Shown piece after piece: positions 9,159 through 16,992 of a DNA stretch of 27,155 bases. The stretch comes from JAISDD01 sp031553935. GTDB taxonomy: Bacteria > Bacillota > Syntrophomonadia > Syntrophomonadales > Syntrophomonadaceae. Made by a program: the position numbers and the translations under genes. The DNA lies in NCBI GenBank assembly GCA_031553935.1, contig JAVBKS010000064.1:1-27155 (forward strand), read 5' to 3'. Positions within the stretch are counted from its first letter, which is position 1. Every line of letters begins with the position of its first letter. Under the pieces are notes generated by a model. That model did no database searches, was not told where the DNA came from, and worked only from the letters and a program-made list of their open reading frames with translations.

Positions 9159-9329
9159 TTAAATAACACTTTTGCTTTTATAAAAACCACAATTCAAACA
9201 AGCACGGTGCGGCATTTTTAGTTCATGGCATTGTGGACAATCTACTAGTCCAGGCATTTCTAATTTCAGCCATTCTGATCTCCGTTTGTTCTTTTTTGAA
9301 TGTGATTGTCTTCTTTTCGGTACTCCCAT
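9159..9329 (-). CDS. rpmF: 50S ribosomal protein L32
   Basis: This 56-residue basic protein begins MGVPKRRQSHSKKNKRR, typical of L32. A zinc ribbon follows, with CPQC at 31-34 and CLNC at 44-47, making this the Cys-containing (C+) form. The start is the ATG at 9329 with AGGAGG at good spacing. It directly follows the DUF177 gene (15-nt gap), the standard ylbN-rpmF pairing in Firmicutes. An efficient terminator follows. Confidence 0.96.
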   Translation of the reverse strand: MGVPKRRQSHSKKNKRRSEWLKLEMPGLVDCPQCHELKMPHRACLNCGFYKSKSVI

Positions 9330-9344
9330 ATGATAACCTCCTAA

Positions 9345-9845
9345 TTATAATAGTTGCTTCAAGTTCTCCCATCGAGGGTCAATTTCCTTATCTAAGCATG
9401 AGCACTGCTTTTCATTCTTATTAACTCCACATCTAATACAAATCCCCAAACAATCTGGTTTACATAATGGTATTAATGGTATTTCAAACAGAACTGCTTC
9501 CATAATAAGGGGCTCAACATCGATGATTCCATCCCCGAATTCCACTATATCCAAGTCGCTCTGTTCGTTTAAGCTTTCTTCGCTCACTCGGAAACTAAAA
9601 CTCTTGTTAATCGGATAATTAAACGGATTTAGGCATCTGGAACAGTTTAGTTCTAATACTGCTTCAATTCTAGCCTGCACACTGATTACTTCAATTTGGC
9701 CAACGGCATCTAAGTGAACATCAACCGCTTCTATTATACGGCCATTTTTGTCAGAGCTGAACAAGTTTGCTAATTTATCCGTCTTGAATAAAAAAGACTG
9801 CTTATTTTTAATTCCAGATTTAATCTGACTCAAATCCATAAACAA
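9345..9845 (-). CDS. DUF177 (YceD/YlbN) family protein
   Basis: DUF177 proteins are encoded next to rpmF in most bacteria and are linked to ribosome or 23S rRNA metabolism in other organisms. The 166-residue protein carries the family Cys signatures CSRCL in the middle and CKPDCLGICIRCGVN near the end, four-cysteine-like arrangements that probably bind zinc. The TTG at 9845 is chosen as start because GAGGTG lies 7 nt upstream. An ATG two codons later (9839) would be 13 nt from that site. The gene is the first of the long operon and lies just behind a consensus promoter. Confidence 0.9.
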   Translation of the reverse strand: MFMDLSQIKSGIKNKQSFLFKTDKLANLFSSDKNGRIIEAVDVHLDAVGQIEVISVQARIEAVLELNCSRCLNPFNYPINKSFSFRVSEESLNEQSDLDIVEFGDGIIDVEPLIMEAVLFEIPLIPLCKPDCLGICIRCGVNKNEKQCSCLDKEIDPRWENLKQLL

Positions 9846-9872
9846 TTTTTCTCACCTCAAAATAACAGAATA

Positions 9873-9901
9873 ATTATAGACCGCAAAAGCTCTGCTGTCA
9901 A
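9873..9901 (-). promoter_or_regulatory. Consensus sigma-A promoter of the ylbN-rpmF operon
   Basis: On the minus strand, TTGACA (9896-9901) and TATAAT (9873-9878) are separated by exactly 17 nt, a perfect match to the housekeeping consensus. Transcription would begin around 9866, a few bases before the GAGGTG ribosome site of the DUF177 gene, leaving a very short leader. It lies after the ackA terminator hairpin, so it starts a new unit. Confidence 0.85.
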
Positions 9902-9936
9902 CTTGACCATATCTTACTCTTGGTTTCTTTAATAGA

Positions 9937-9969
9937 TTTAATGTCTCCATAAAAAATGGAGACATTAAA
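9937..9969 (-). terminator. Terminator hairpin downstream of ackA
   Basis: A perfect 14-bp stem (9937-9950 with 9956-9969, core ATGTCTCCAT) closes a 5-nt loop. It begins about 14 nt after the ackA stop. The following minus-strand bases (TCTATTAAAG) are only weakly U-rich. It separates ackA from the promoter of the next operon. Confidence 0.65.
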
Positions 9970-9982
9970 AATCAATAAAATA

Positions 9983-11176
9983 CTATTTTGCCAGATTATA
10001 AGTATCGCGGGCAATAACTAGTTCTTCATTGGTTGGAATTAAGAAAATGCGAACTTTCGAGCCGTCAGTTGAAAGATCTACTGCTTTTCCTCTTACATCA
10101 TTCTTGACCGGATCTAATGAAATCCCTAGATAATCAAGATTATCACAAATATTCTTACGAATATCAATGCCATTCTCGCCAACTCCAGCCGTGAATACTA
10201 AGCAATCAACCCCATTTAGTTTAGCAATGTAGTTGCCAATATATCCCTTAATCTTATTATAATAAACATCAAGTGCTAATTGAGCTTGTTCATTTCCTTC
10301 TTTGGCTGCTGCTTCAATATCGCGTAAATCATTTGATACTCCAGATAGTCCCAACATACCGGATTTTTTATTAAAGTAATTGTTGGCTTCGGAAGCATTC
10401 ATGTTGAGTTTTTCCATCAAATAGAAAATGATACCAGGGTCGATATCTCCGCATCTGGTTCCCATGACAAGGCCTTCAATTGGGGTGAATCCCATAGTGG
10501 TATCGATAACTCTGCCATCTTTAATAGCTGCCATACTAGCACCATTTCCAAGATGAAGAGTAATGATCTTACATTCTTCGTAAGGCTTGCCGAGCATTTC
10601 TGCTGCCTGATGAGAAACATAATAGTGTGAGGTGCCATGATATCCGTAACGACGGACTCTATACTTATCATATACATCGTATGGAAGCGCATACATGAAA
10701 TTAACCGGTTTCATGCTCTGATGGAAAGCAGTATCAAAAACGCCTATATGTTTTACATTGGGCATTAGTTTCATACATGCTTCAATACCCATTAAGTTTG
10801 GAGGGTTGTGCAAGGGAGCTACATCAAAACCATCTCTGATCGCTTTAATAACTTCATCATTAATTACTACTGAACTGGCAAACTTTTCGCCGCCATAAAC
10901 AGTACGATGGCCAACTGCACCAATTTCATCCATACTCTTTAAGCATCCGTATTCCTGATTAACCAGCACATCCAGAACCAGCATCATGCCAGCAGTATGA
11001 TCAGGTAAATCTTGCTTGATTAATACTTTGTCTTTGCCTTCAGGCTTATGTTCCAATGTGCTTCCTGGAATTCCAACACGATCAACTAAACCAACAGCAA
11101 TTATTGATTCATCAAGCATATTAACTACTTGATACTTAATGGAAGAGCTACCACAGTTAACAACTAATACCTTCAT
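9983..11176 (-). CDS. ackA: Acetate kinase
   Basis: Acetate kinase interconverts acetyl phosphate and ADP with acetate and ATP, giving substrate-level ATP in fermenting anaerobes. The 397-residue length is standard. Family motifs include the N-terminal VLVVNCGSSSIKYQ, the FDTAFHQ segment, RRYGYHGTSH with its conserved histidine, TLHLGNGASMAAI, and VFTAGVGENG near the C-terminus. The start is the ATG at 11176 with GAGGAGG upstream. It lies 46 nt downstream of pta with no terminator between, so pta-ackA form an operon. Together they link acetyl-CoA to acetate. Confidence 0.97.
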   Translation of the reverse strand: MKVLVVNCGSSSIKYQVVNMLDESIIAVGLVDRVGIPGSTLEHKPEGKDKVLIKQDLPDHTAGMMLVLDVLVNQEYGCLKSMDEIGAVGHRTVYGGEKFASSVVINDEVIKAIRDGFDVAPLHNPPNLMGIEACMKLMPNVKHIGVFDTAFHQSMKPVNFMYALPYDVYDKYRVRRYGYHGTSHYYVSHQAAEMLGKPYEECKIITLHLGNGASMAAIKDGRVIDTTMGFTPIEGLVMGTRCGDIDPGIIFYLMEKLNMNASEANNYFNKKSGMLGLSGVSNDLRDIEAAAKEGNEQAQLALDVYYNKIKGYIGNYIAKLNGVDCLVFTAGVGENGIDIRKNICDNLDYLGISLDPVKNDVRGKAVDLSTDGSKVRIFLIPTNEELVIARDTYNLAK

Positions 11177-11222
11177 TATTAATTATTCCTCCTCATTTTT
11201 CCTATACTTTATTATGTTTATA

Positions 11223-12215
11223 TTAAGAACTAAGTGCAGTCATAGCTACTACATTAACTATGTCCTCAACACTGCAACCTCTAGAAAGGTCATTTACCGG
11301 CTTAGCCATTCCTTGCAAAGTAGGTCCTACAGCTTCTGCTTTTGCCAGTCTCTGCACTAATTTGTAACCAATGTTTCCGGAATTAATATCTGGGAAAATC
11401 AGAATATTGCATTTTCCAGCAATTGGACTGTCAGGAGCTTTCGAGGATCCTACACTTGGGACTATTGCCGCATCTAATTGCAATTCACCCTCAACTTTAA
11501 TATCAGGATACTTTTCTTTGGCAATTCTTGTAGCTTCAATAACTTTGTCAGCCATAGCATGACTGCCGCTGCCTTTGGTTGAAAAAGACAACATACCGAC
11601 TTTGGGATCTTTCATGCCACATAGATCTTGAGCAGTTTTAGAAGATGCAGCGGCAAAAGCGGCTAATTCTTCAGCGGTTGGATCAATGGTTACTGCACAA
11701 TCGGCGAAAATAAAAATACCGGCATCGCCAAATTGGCAATTAGGTACGATCATAATAAATGCTCCTGATACCGCTGGGATTCCAGGAGCAGTTTTGATTA
11801 TTTGTAATGCCGGCCGCAAAACATTTCCGGTAGTATTAAGAGCTCCGGCTACCTTTCCATAAGCTTTATCAAACTTGACCATCATCGATCCGAAATATAG
11901 TGGATCCGCCATGGTTTGTTTTGCTGAGTCAAGTGTAACCCCTTTTGATTTACGCATTTCATAAAAAGCTTGTACGAAATCATCGAAATATTCAGACTTA
12001 ACCGGGTTAATGATCTGAGCTCCCGAAATATCGGCTCCAATTTTGCCGGCCTTGGCTTTGATCTCGCTCTCATCACCAAGTAGAATAGGGACAGCGACTT
12101 TCTCTTGAACTATTGGCTTAATGGCCTGCAGAGTGCGTTCTTCAGTTCCTTCTGGAAGAACTATAGTTCTAGTATGTTTAGCTGCCTTTTCTTTAATTTC
12201 TTGTATTAAATCCAT
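11223..12215 (-). CDS. pta: Phosphate acetyltransferase
   Basis: Pta converts acetyl-CoA and phosphate to acetyl phosphate and CoA, feeding acetate kinase. The 330-residue protein is the short, single-domain type. Recognisable motifs are IVLPEGTEERTLQA at the N-terminus, DPLYFG, GALNTTGNVLRPALQ, and FSTKGSGSHAMADKV in the C-terminal active-site region. The end GPTLQGMAKPVNDLSRGC is strongly conserved. The start is the ATG at 12215 after AGGAGGT. It is the first gene of pta-ackA and is divergent from tmcAL across 107 nt. A phosphotransbutyrylase is less likely given these motifs. Confidence 0.96.
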   Translation of the reverse strand: MDLIQEIKEKAAKHTRTIVLPEGTEERTLQAIKPIVQEKVAVPILLGDESEIKAKAGKIGADISGAQIINPVKSEYFDDFVQAFYEMRKSKGVTLDSAKQTMADPLYFGSMMVKFDKAYGKVAGALNTTGNVLRPALQIIKTAPGIPAVSGAFIMIVPNCQFGDAGIFIFADCAVTIDPTAEELAAFAAASSKTAQDLCGMKDPKVGMLSFSTKGSGSHAMADKVIEATRIAKEKYPDIKVEGELQLDAAIVPSVGSSKAPDSPIAGKCNILIFPDINSGNIGYKLVQRLAKAEAVGPTLQGMAKPVNDLSRGCSVEDIVNVVAMTALSS

Positions 12216-12322
12216 CTAAAGACCTCCTAGTTATTACGTTTCAGATTTACATATTGATAATTTTAGCACAATCAAATTTATTATGATACAATTTAATGTA
12301 ATTGTGCAAATTGGAGGGCTAA
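12216..12322. promoter_or_regulatory. Divergent promoter region pta / tmcAL
   Basis: This 107-nt region must hold both promoters. A plausible minus-strand pair is TTGCAC with CATAAT at 18-nt spacing. On the plus strand, TACAAT is a candidate -10 with a poor -35. The inverted half-sites GCACAAT (12266-12272) and ATTGTGC (12301-12307) flank the region and could bind a regulator; no known operator is recognised. Confidence 0.4.
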
Positions 12323-13567
12323 ATGACCATAATCGGGATAATTGCAGAGTTTAATCCATTTCATAATGGCCACCTTCACCTCCTCCAAAGTTCACTTGCC
12401 ATGCACCCAGAAGCTACAATCGTCTGTGTCATGAGTGGCAATTTCGTGCAGCGAGGTTTACCATCTATATGCGATAAATGGTCTCGCGCCAAGATGGCCG
12501 TTATGGCTGGAGTTGATCTGGTTATCGAGATTCCATTTGGTTTTGCTACGAGAAGTGCCTATTATTTTGCTCGTGGCTCTCTCGAATTACTGCAACGCAC
12601 CGGGGTTGTAACCCATTTATTATTTGGCAGCGAGCATGGCCGCATCGAGGAATTAGACCAAATTGCATGTCTCCTTGAAAATGAATCTGCTGATCTCAAA
12701 AAAAGTATTCAGCACTATCTAGACATGGGTAACAGCTTTCCTAGGGCTCGTGAATTGGCTTTACGAGAAATCCATGATCTGCCAAACGCACCTGGGTCTG
12801 CCACTATATCTGAACCCAACAATATACTTGCCATTGAATACCTACGGGTTATTAAAGAACTAAAGCTAGACATTATTCCCTTAACCATAGCCCGCATCGG
12901 CTCTGCTTATCATAGTAATGAGCTCGAATTCTATTCAAGTGCTAATGCCATTCGCCAACACATAAAAAAAGATGCAACCTTAAAGTCGGTTATCGATTCC
13001 ATCCCCCCTTCAAGTCATGAAGTAATAATCAATGAGATGTCAATGGGCAGAGCTCCCGTCTACTCTTCTGCTTTAGAGTTCGCCCTTTTATACAAGCTGC
13101 GCACTATCTCTGACCGCAGCTTAAGAGAAATATCCGAGGTCAATGAAGGCTTGGAATATCGCATCCTAGAAGCAGCCAATAAATGCTGTGATCTCACTTC
13201 CCTAAAGCATGCTATCAAAAACAAACGATATAACATGACCAAAATCAATCGAATTCTTATTCATACCCTTTTTTCTTTTGATAAAGACACTGCCTATGAT
13301 TTTTATTCCCATGGTCCATTGTACTTACATGTTTTAGCTTTTTCGGCAAAAGGTCGAAAAATCCTGCAAATGATGAAAAACAACGCGAAAGTACCAATTT
13401 TAAGTCGGGGAAAGGATATAGCTGCTTTAGTAAAACAAAAGACGCTGGCAGCAAAAATGTTGAATTATGACATTATGGCGAGCGATTTTTATGCCCTGAT
13501 GGCACCCAAAAAAGAAAACAGACATGGCGGTCGTGATTTTGCCATGCCTCCTTTCGTTGGTTTATAA
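12323..13567 (+). CDS. tmcAL: tRNA(Met) cytidine acetate ligase (YlbM)
   Basis: TmcAL activates acetate with ATP and acetylates the wobble C34 of elongator tRNA-Met, helping AUA/AUG discrimination. The 414-residue protein begins with the nucleotidyltransferase-like GIIAEFNPFHNGH, where HNGH (14-17) is the ATP-binding HxGH motif. It continues with VMSGNFVQRGLPSICDKWSRAKMA and IEIPF, characteristic of YlbM. The start is the ATG at 12323 with TTGGAGGG upstream. It keeps its ylb-cluster context (ylbK and ylbJ beyond it, pta-ackA behind it). Its end is 3 nt from the end of the convergent patatin-like gene, so the two share almost no intergenic space. Confidence 0.93.
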   Translation: MTIIGIIAEFNPFHNGHLHLLQSSLAMHPEATIVCVMSGNFVQRGLPSICDKWSRAKMAVMAGVDLVIEIPFGFATRSAYYFARGSLELLQRTGVVTHLLFGSEHGRIEELDQIACLLENESADLKKSIQHYLDMGNSFPRARELALREIHDLPNAPGSATISEPNNILAIEYLRVIKELKLDIIPLTIARIGSAYHSNELEFYSSANAIRQHIKKDATLKSVIDSIPPSSHEVIINEMSMGRAPVYSSALEFALLYKLRTISDRSLREISEVNEGLEYRILEAANKCCDLTSLKHAIKNKRYNMTKINRILIHTLFSFDKDTAYDFYSHGPLYLHVLAFSAKGRKILQMMKNNAKVPILSRGKDIAALVKQKTLAAKMLNYDIMASDFYALMAPKKENRHGGRDFAMPPFVGL

Positions 13568-13570
13568 AAC

Positions 13571-14362
13571 TTATAAGTTCTTGTTATAGGCAGCAATTTT
13601 TTCTTTTATTTCTTCCACAACTGCTAGGGCTGCTTCTCTGCCTAATTCAATTAATTGTTGGGATAGTTCGAAATCACGAGGAGAAAAGTGTCCGACTATC
13701 GGTTTTATTAAAATATCAGCACTAGATTCAATCATGTTGTATTGATACTTCTGGATAATATCCAGTGAGGTTAATATCACATCGAATGTGTTATTGATAA
13801 TAACATCTTTATTATGAGTATAATTAACCTCAACTGCGATTACGATCTCAGCACCTACTTCTTGAGCAACACTTATTGGAAGCCGATCGCTGACAGCTCC
13901 GTCTACCAGTATCATATTATCCATTTTAACCGGATGAAATATTCCTGGAATCGAGATACTCGCCCGAACAGCGTCAGCAATATTCCCTTTGTTCATTACA
14001 ATACTTTGACCGGATAGTAAATCTGTCGCCATAACATATAAGGGTATCAAAGTATCGGAAAACTGTTTTTTATGGGTTAAGAGATCAATCAATTGTTTAA
14101 TTCTATTTCCTGACATGAAACCCAAGCGCGGAACCGTAAAATCTAAGAAAATTCTGTTATCAATATTGTCTATTAGTTTTCCCAACATTTTTAGATCAGA
14201 ACCACAAGCATAAGCACCACCGACCATGGCACCCATACTACAGCCGACTATCATATCAATTGGAATAGCGTGCTCTTCCAAAACCTGCAATACACCTATA
14301 TGGGCCAATCCTCGCGCGCTTCCTGAGCCTAACACTAATCCCACTTTCGGCCTATTTGACAT
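13571..14362 (-). CDS. Patatin-like phospholipase family protein (YlbK/RssA type)
   Basis: This 263-residue protein carries the full patatin set: the oxyanion loop GSGSARG (12-18), the nucleophile elbow GCSMG with Ser42, and the catalytic Asp154 in VDGAVSDRLP. It is therefore predicted to be a serine lipid acyl hydrolase, probably cytoplasmic because no signal peptide is seen. Its physiological substrate is unknown. It corresponds to ylbK of the Bacillus cluster by both domain and position beside ylbJ and ylbM. The start is the ATG at 14362 (AGGAGAAGCC upstream). It is divergent from ylbJ over 96 nt. Confidence 0.9.
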   Translation of the reverse strand: MSNRPKVGLVLGSGSARGLAHIGVLQVLEEHAIPIDMIVGCSMGAMVGGAYACGSDLKMLGKLIDNIDNRIFLDFTVPRLGFMSGNRIKQLIDLLTHKKQFSDTLIPLYVMATDLLSGQSIVMNKGNIADAVRASISIPGIFHPVKMDNMILVDGAVSDRLPISVAQEVGAEIVIAVEVNYTHNKDVIINNTFDVILTSLDIIQKYQYNMIESSADILIKPIVGHFSPRDFELSQQLIELGREAALAVVEEIKEKIAAYNKNL

Positions 14363-14458
14363 GGCTTCTCCTTTCTATCACTTGCAATCCTTCAATATAT
14401 TGCTTCTAAATTTTTACTCTTAACATATAAATTATCATTATTTTATTAAGGATTTGCT

Positions 14459-15634
14459 ATGAATATCAGAAATAAACTAATTATTGTAATACTTATAATT
14501 CTTGCCTTCTTTATGATCATAAATCCTAATGAAACGGTTAACTCAGCTAATACCGGCTTTACTCTCTGGTATAGCATATTAGTTCCTGCCTTGCTTCCTT
14601 TCTTCATAGTCAGCGACCTATTAATAAGCTCAGGAGCAATTAAGCTAATTGGCTCTGCCATCGAACCATTAATTAGAAGAGTTTTCAATCTGCCCGGCTG
14701 CGCCGCTACGGTAATCCTCATGGGCTTTTCTTCAGGTTTTCCAATTGGAGCATTAATGACTAAACGCCTTTATGAGGAAGGTTCACTAGAATTAGATGAA
14801 GCAGAGCACTTGATGTCATTCACCAACAACTCCAGCCCACTGTTTATCCTTGGAGCAGTTGGGGTAGGAATGATGTCATCTCCGGAATTGGGATATTTAT
14901 TAGCAGGCTCCGTGTATTCATCAAATATAATGGTAGGGCTTCTGGGAAAACGGCGGCGTAGAGTTAGCAAACATAAGCGGGAGATGATAAATAACCGCAA
15001 TAGCTATGCTACAAATATGAACACTAATAATGCTACTAATTGGGGACAAATCTTAGGTGACGCAATTAAAAATAGCATAAATAATATTTTGGCGGTTGCC
15101 GGCTTCGTGATTTTTTTCTCCGTTTTGACCAGGATGCTGACGATTTTGGGAGTACTGCCTATAATCGCATCTATCATTCATAATTGTTTTAAATTCCTTG
15201 GCTTAACTTATCAGCTTGCTCACTCAGTGGTTATGGGTGCTTTCGAGATAACGATCGGTATCAAAACCGCAACTTTATGCGAAAGCAGTTCGCTATTAAT
15301 TCAATTATTAATGATAACTGCCATCTTGTCTTTTAGTGGACTAAGCATTATTTCTCAAATAATGAGTATCGTCTCTGCTACCCCCATCCGCATAAGTTAT
15401 TATGTCAAACAGAGATTACTGCACATGTTGCTTGCCTGCATTTGCACTAGTATCGGTTATGCAATCTTTATTGCCAACTCCAATATAGCAACGTTCAACT
15501 TAAGCTTTAACAAGATTCTATATTCATTTGATGCTTGGAGTATTTCCTTAATGTGCCTCTTTTTCAACTTCCTCATCATGGCAAGCTTAATAATATTCAC
15601 TTTAATAATGAAGATTAGAAATCGCCATCTTTAA
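14459..15634 (+). CDS. ylbJ: Sporulation integral membrane protein YlbJ
   Basis: This 391-residue polytopic membrane protein begins with a hydrophobic helix (IIVILIILAFFMII) and continues with about eight membrane segments. It belongs to the nucleoside-recognition (Gate) domain group, with the typical NPNETVNSA, ILVPALLPFFI, GFSSGFPIGA and FTNNSSPLFILGAVG motifs. In Bacillus, YlbJ is needed for spore cortex formation. The start is the ATG at 14459 with AAGGA upstream. The 3' end overlaps the convergent small gene by 20 nt (15615-15634). In Bacillus coaD lies just upstream; it is missing here. Confidence 0.92.
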   Translation: MNIRNKLIIVILIILAFFMIINPNETVNSANTGFTLWYSILVPALLPFFIVSDLLISSGAIKLIGSAIEPLIRRVFNLPGCAATVILMGFSSGFPIGALMTKRLYEEGSLELDEAEHLMSFTNNSSPLFILGAVGVGMMSSPELGYLLAGSVYSSNIMVGLLGKRRRRVSKHKREMINNRNSYATNMNTNNATNWGQILGDAIKNSINNILAVAGFVIFFSVLTRMLTILGVLPIIASIIHNCFKFLGLTYQLAHSVVMGAFEITIGIKTATLCESSSLLIQLLMITAILSFSGLSIISQIMSIVSATPIRISYYVKQRLLHMLLACICTSIGYAIFIANSNIATFNLSFNKILYSFDAWSISLMCLFFNFLIMASLIIFTLIMKIRNRHL

Positions 15635-16082
15635 CCGCAACTCTTATTTCATCGCGGCCTACAGAAACTGCATCAAGTCCCCTTTTTAACACCATTTCTA
15701 TATGGGTCAAAACCCCATCCGCATATTCATTGGCATCACGGCGAATCTCGAGCGCAATGCCCTCAGCCTTGTTAACAATATCTTCTGCCATCTTAATCGC
15801 GTGCTGGGTTATTTCGCTCTCATCTACTAAACGAGCAACTTGAGTTCGCGATACCTCCATAAATTGTTCCGCTTCTTGACAGGCTTCTTGCACGATTCTG
15901 TCCTTTTGATTTAATACAAGTTTAGCGGTTTCGATTTCTTCTGGCATGATAGCACGAATTCTATCAATTCTGTCTAATAGGCGGTTAGATTCTATCAAAA
16001 CCTTCCCCCCGGATAAAGGCATCTTCGTGCCTTCCTTCACCATAGCTTCTATTTCATCAAGAATATGATAGACTTCCATCAT
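15615..16082 (-). CDS. Small coiled-coil protein (ATPase/ATP-synthase-b-like hypothetical)
   Basis: This 155-residue, strongly helical and charged protein resembles the small V-type H-subunit/ATP-synthase-b-like proteins that often follow rsmD in Clostridia. Residues from about 55 onward form a long predicted coiled coil rich in Glu, Lys and Arg. No catalytic motif is visible and the function is unknown. The start overlaps the rsmD stop (TAATG, sharing one base), with GAGGAG 5 nt upstream; a second ATG follows immediately and is equally possible. The 3' end overlaps ylbJ by 20 nt in convergent orientation. Confidence 0.75.
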   Translation of the reverse strand: MMEVYHILDEIEAMVKEGTKMPLSGGKVLIESNRLLDRIDRIRAIMPEEIETAKLVLNQKDRIVQEACQEAEQFMEVSRTQVARLVDESEITQHAIKMAEDIVNKAEGIALEIRRDANEYADGVLTHIEMVLKRGLDAVSVGRDEIRVAVKDGDF

Positions 16083-16648
16083 TATTTCTCCTCTCCAGAC
16101 ATATGGTAGTAGCGCAAACAGGAATCTCCATATTTATTATACCGGTATTGTATCAGATTCTTAAACTTTTCAGCTAGCTCTTTACCATTCTTAGTTCTAA
16201 TAATTAGCATTCCATTCTGCTTCAGAATATCTGCTTCACCCATTTTTATCATTACCAAAGAGAATATTGCCTCGTTTGTAAAAGGCGGATCAATATAGAC
16301 AATATCAAAGGTCTTATTTTGACGGCTGAGTATTTCAATAGCTTTTAATACATCAGTTTCATAAATTAACGCTTTTTCGCTAAATTTGCAGTTGTTAAGA
16401 TTTTCTCTAATAATAGTAACTGCTGTTCTGCTAAGCTCAACAAAGGTAGCTTGTTTAGCTCCTCTGCTTATCGCTTCTATACCCACGCTTCCGCTTCCCG
16501 CAAAAAGATCTAGGAATTGCGCATCTAAGATTCTATCGCCTATAACATTAAATAAAGCCCCTTTAATCATATCGGTTATCGGCCTAGTATCCTTTCCCGG
16601 CGGGGCTTTTATTTTTTTTCCTTTAGCAAGACCTGTTATTACTCGCAC
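16082..16648 (-). CDS. rsmD: 16S rRNA (guanine966-N2)-methyltransferase RsmD
   Basis: RsmD methylates G966 of 16S rRNA using SAM. The 188-residue protein starts MRVITGLAKGKKI and carries DLFAGSGSVGIEAISRGA (SAM site) and IDPPF (the catalytic D/N-P-P-F motif). The GTG at 16648 is chosen because AGGAG lies 7 nt upstream and this is where family homology begins. The frame stays open to 16840, but those 64 extra residues read through a repeat-like hairpin region and are not family sequence. In Bacillus this gene is ylbH. It is the first gene of a two-gene unit and is divergent from gpr. Confidence 0.93.
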   Translation of the reverse strand: MRVITGLAKGKKIKAPPGKDTRPITDMIKGALFNVIGDRILDAQFLDLFAGSGSVGIEAISRGAKQATFVELSRTAVTIIRENLNNCKFSEKALIYETDVLKAIEILSRQNKTFDIVYIDPPFTNEAIFSLVMIKMGEADILKQNGMLIIRTKNGKELAEKFKNLIQYRYNKYGDSCLRYYHMSGEEK

Positions 16649-16787
16649 CAACAATCTCCTAGCAAAAAAAATTTCTAAATATAGCATTAATATTGTATAA
16701 TTTCCTTTTTTCAAGGCAATCATAATATTACCAGCAGGTGCTGGAACAAACCCTCCCCAAACAACTTTACAAAATTCTCCTCTCCCC

Positions 16788-16811
16788 AAAGGGTGGCTTG
16801 TGTCACCCTTT
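16788..16811. repeat. Inverted repeat / hairpin upstream of rsmD
   Basis: A perfect 8-bp inverted repeat (AAAGGGTG ... CACCCTTT) encloses an 8-nt loop, and is flanked on the left by a CCTCTCCCC tract. It lies between two divergent genes and has no U-tract, so it is not an obvious terminator. It may belong to a dispersed intergenic repeat. Confidence 0.45.
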
Positions 16812-16929
16812 AGTTTATTGTTGAACAGCAAATAATTCAAGTCAGAATAAACTTAAGTTCATGGAGCTTCGTAAATTTTCAATAAGACTAGTATTGAAAC
16901 AGTGACTGCCGATTAGTTTTCAGCGTAAA

Positions 16930-16959
16930 GCATATTTCGATACCAGCCCGGTGATAATA
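16930..16959 (+). promoter_or_regulatory. Candidate sigma-G/sigma-F promoter of gpr
   Basis: GCATA (16930-16934) and GATAATA (16953-16959), separated by 18 nt, match the forespore consensus GHATR-N18-CATNHTA except for the first base of the -10. The position, about 35 nt before the gpr start, and the forespore role of GPR both fit. Confidence 0.55.
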
Positions 16960-16992
16960 TTATACATAAATTGAATCAATTTACGGATAGGA

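Larger units (their letters stand above)
16649..16992. other. Divergent intergenic region rsmD / gpr
   Basis: About 344 nt without a supported gene. It holds a hairpin (AAAGGGTG 16788-16795 with CACCCTTT 16804-16811) next to a C/T-rich tract, and a sigma-G-like promoter for gpr (16930-16959). The open extension of the rsmD frame through the hairpin looks accidental. Confidence 0.5.

Noticed and set aside
14363..14458. Sigma-E promoter upstream of ylbJ
   Set aside because: CATATAAAT resembles a sigma-E -10, but no ATATT-type -35 lies at 13-15 nt; the nearest is about 22 nt away.
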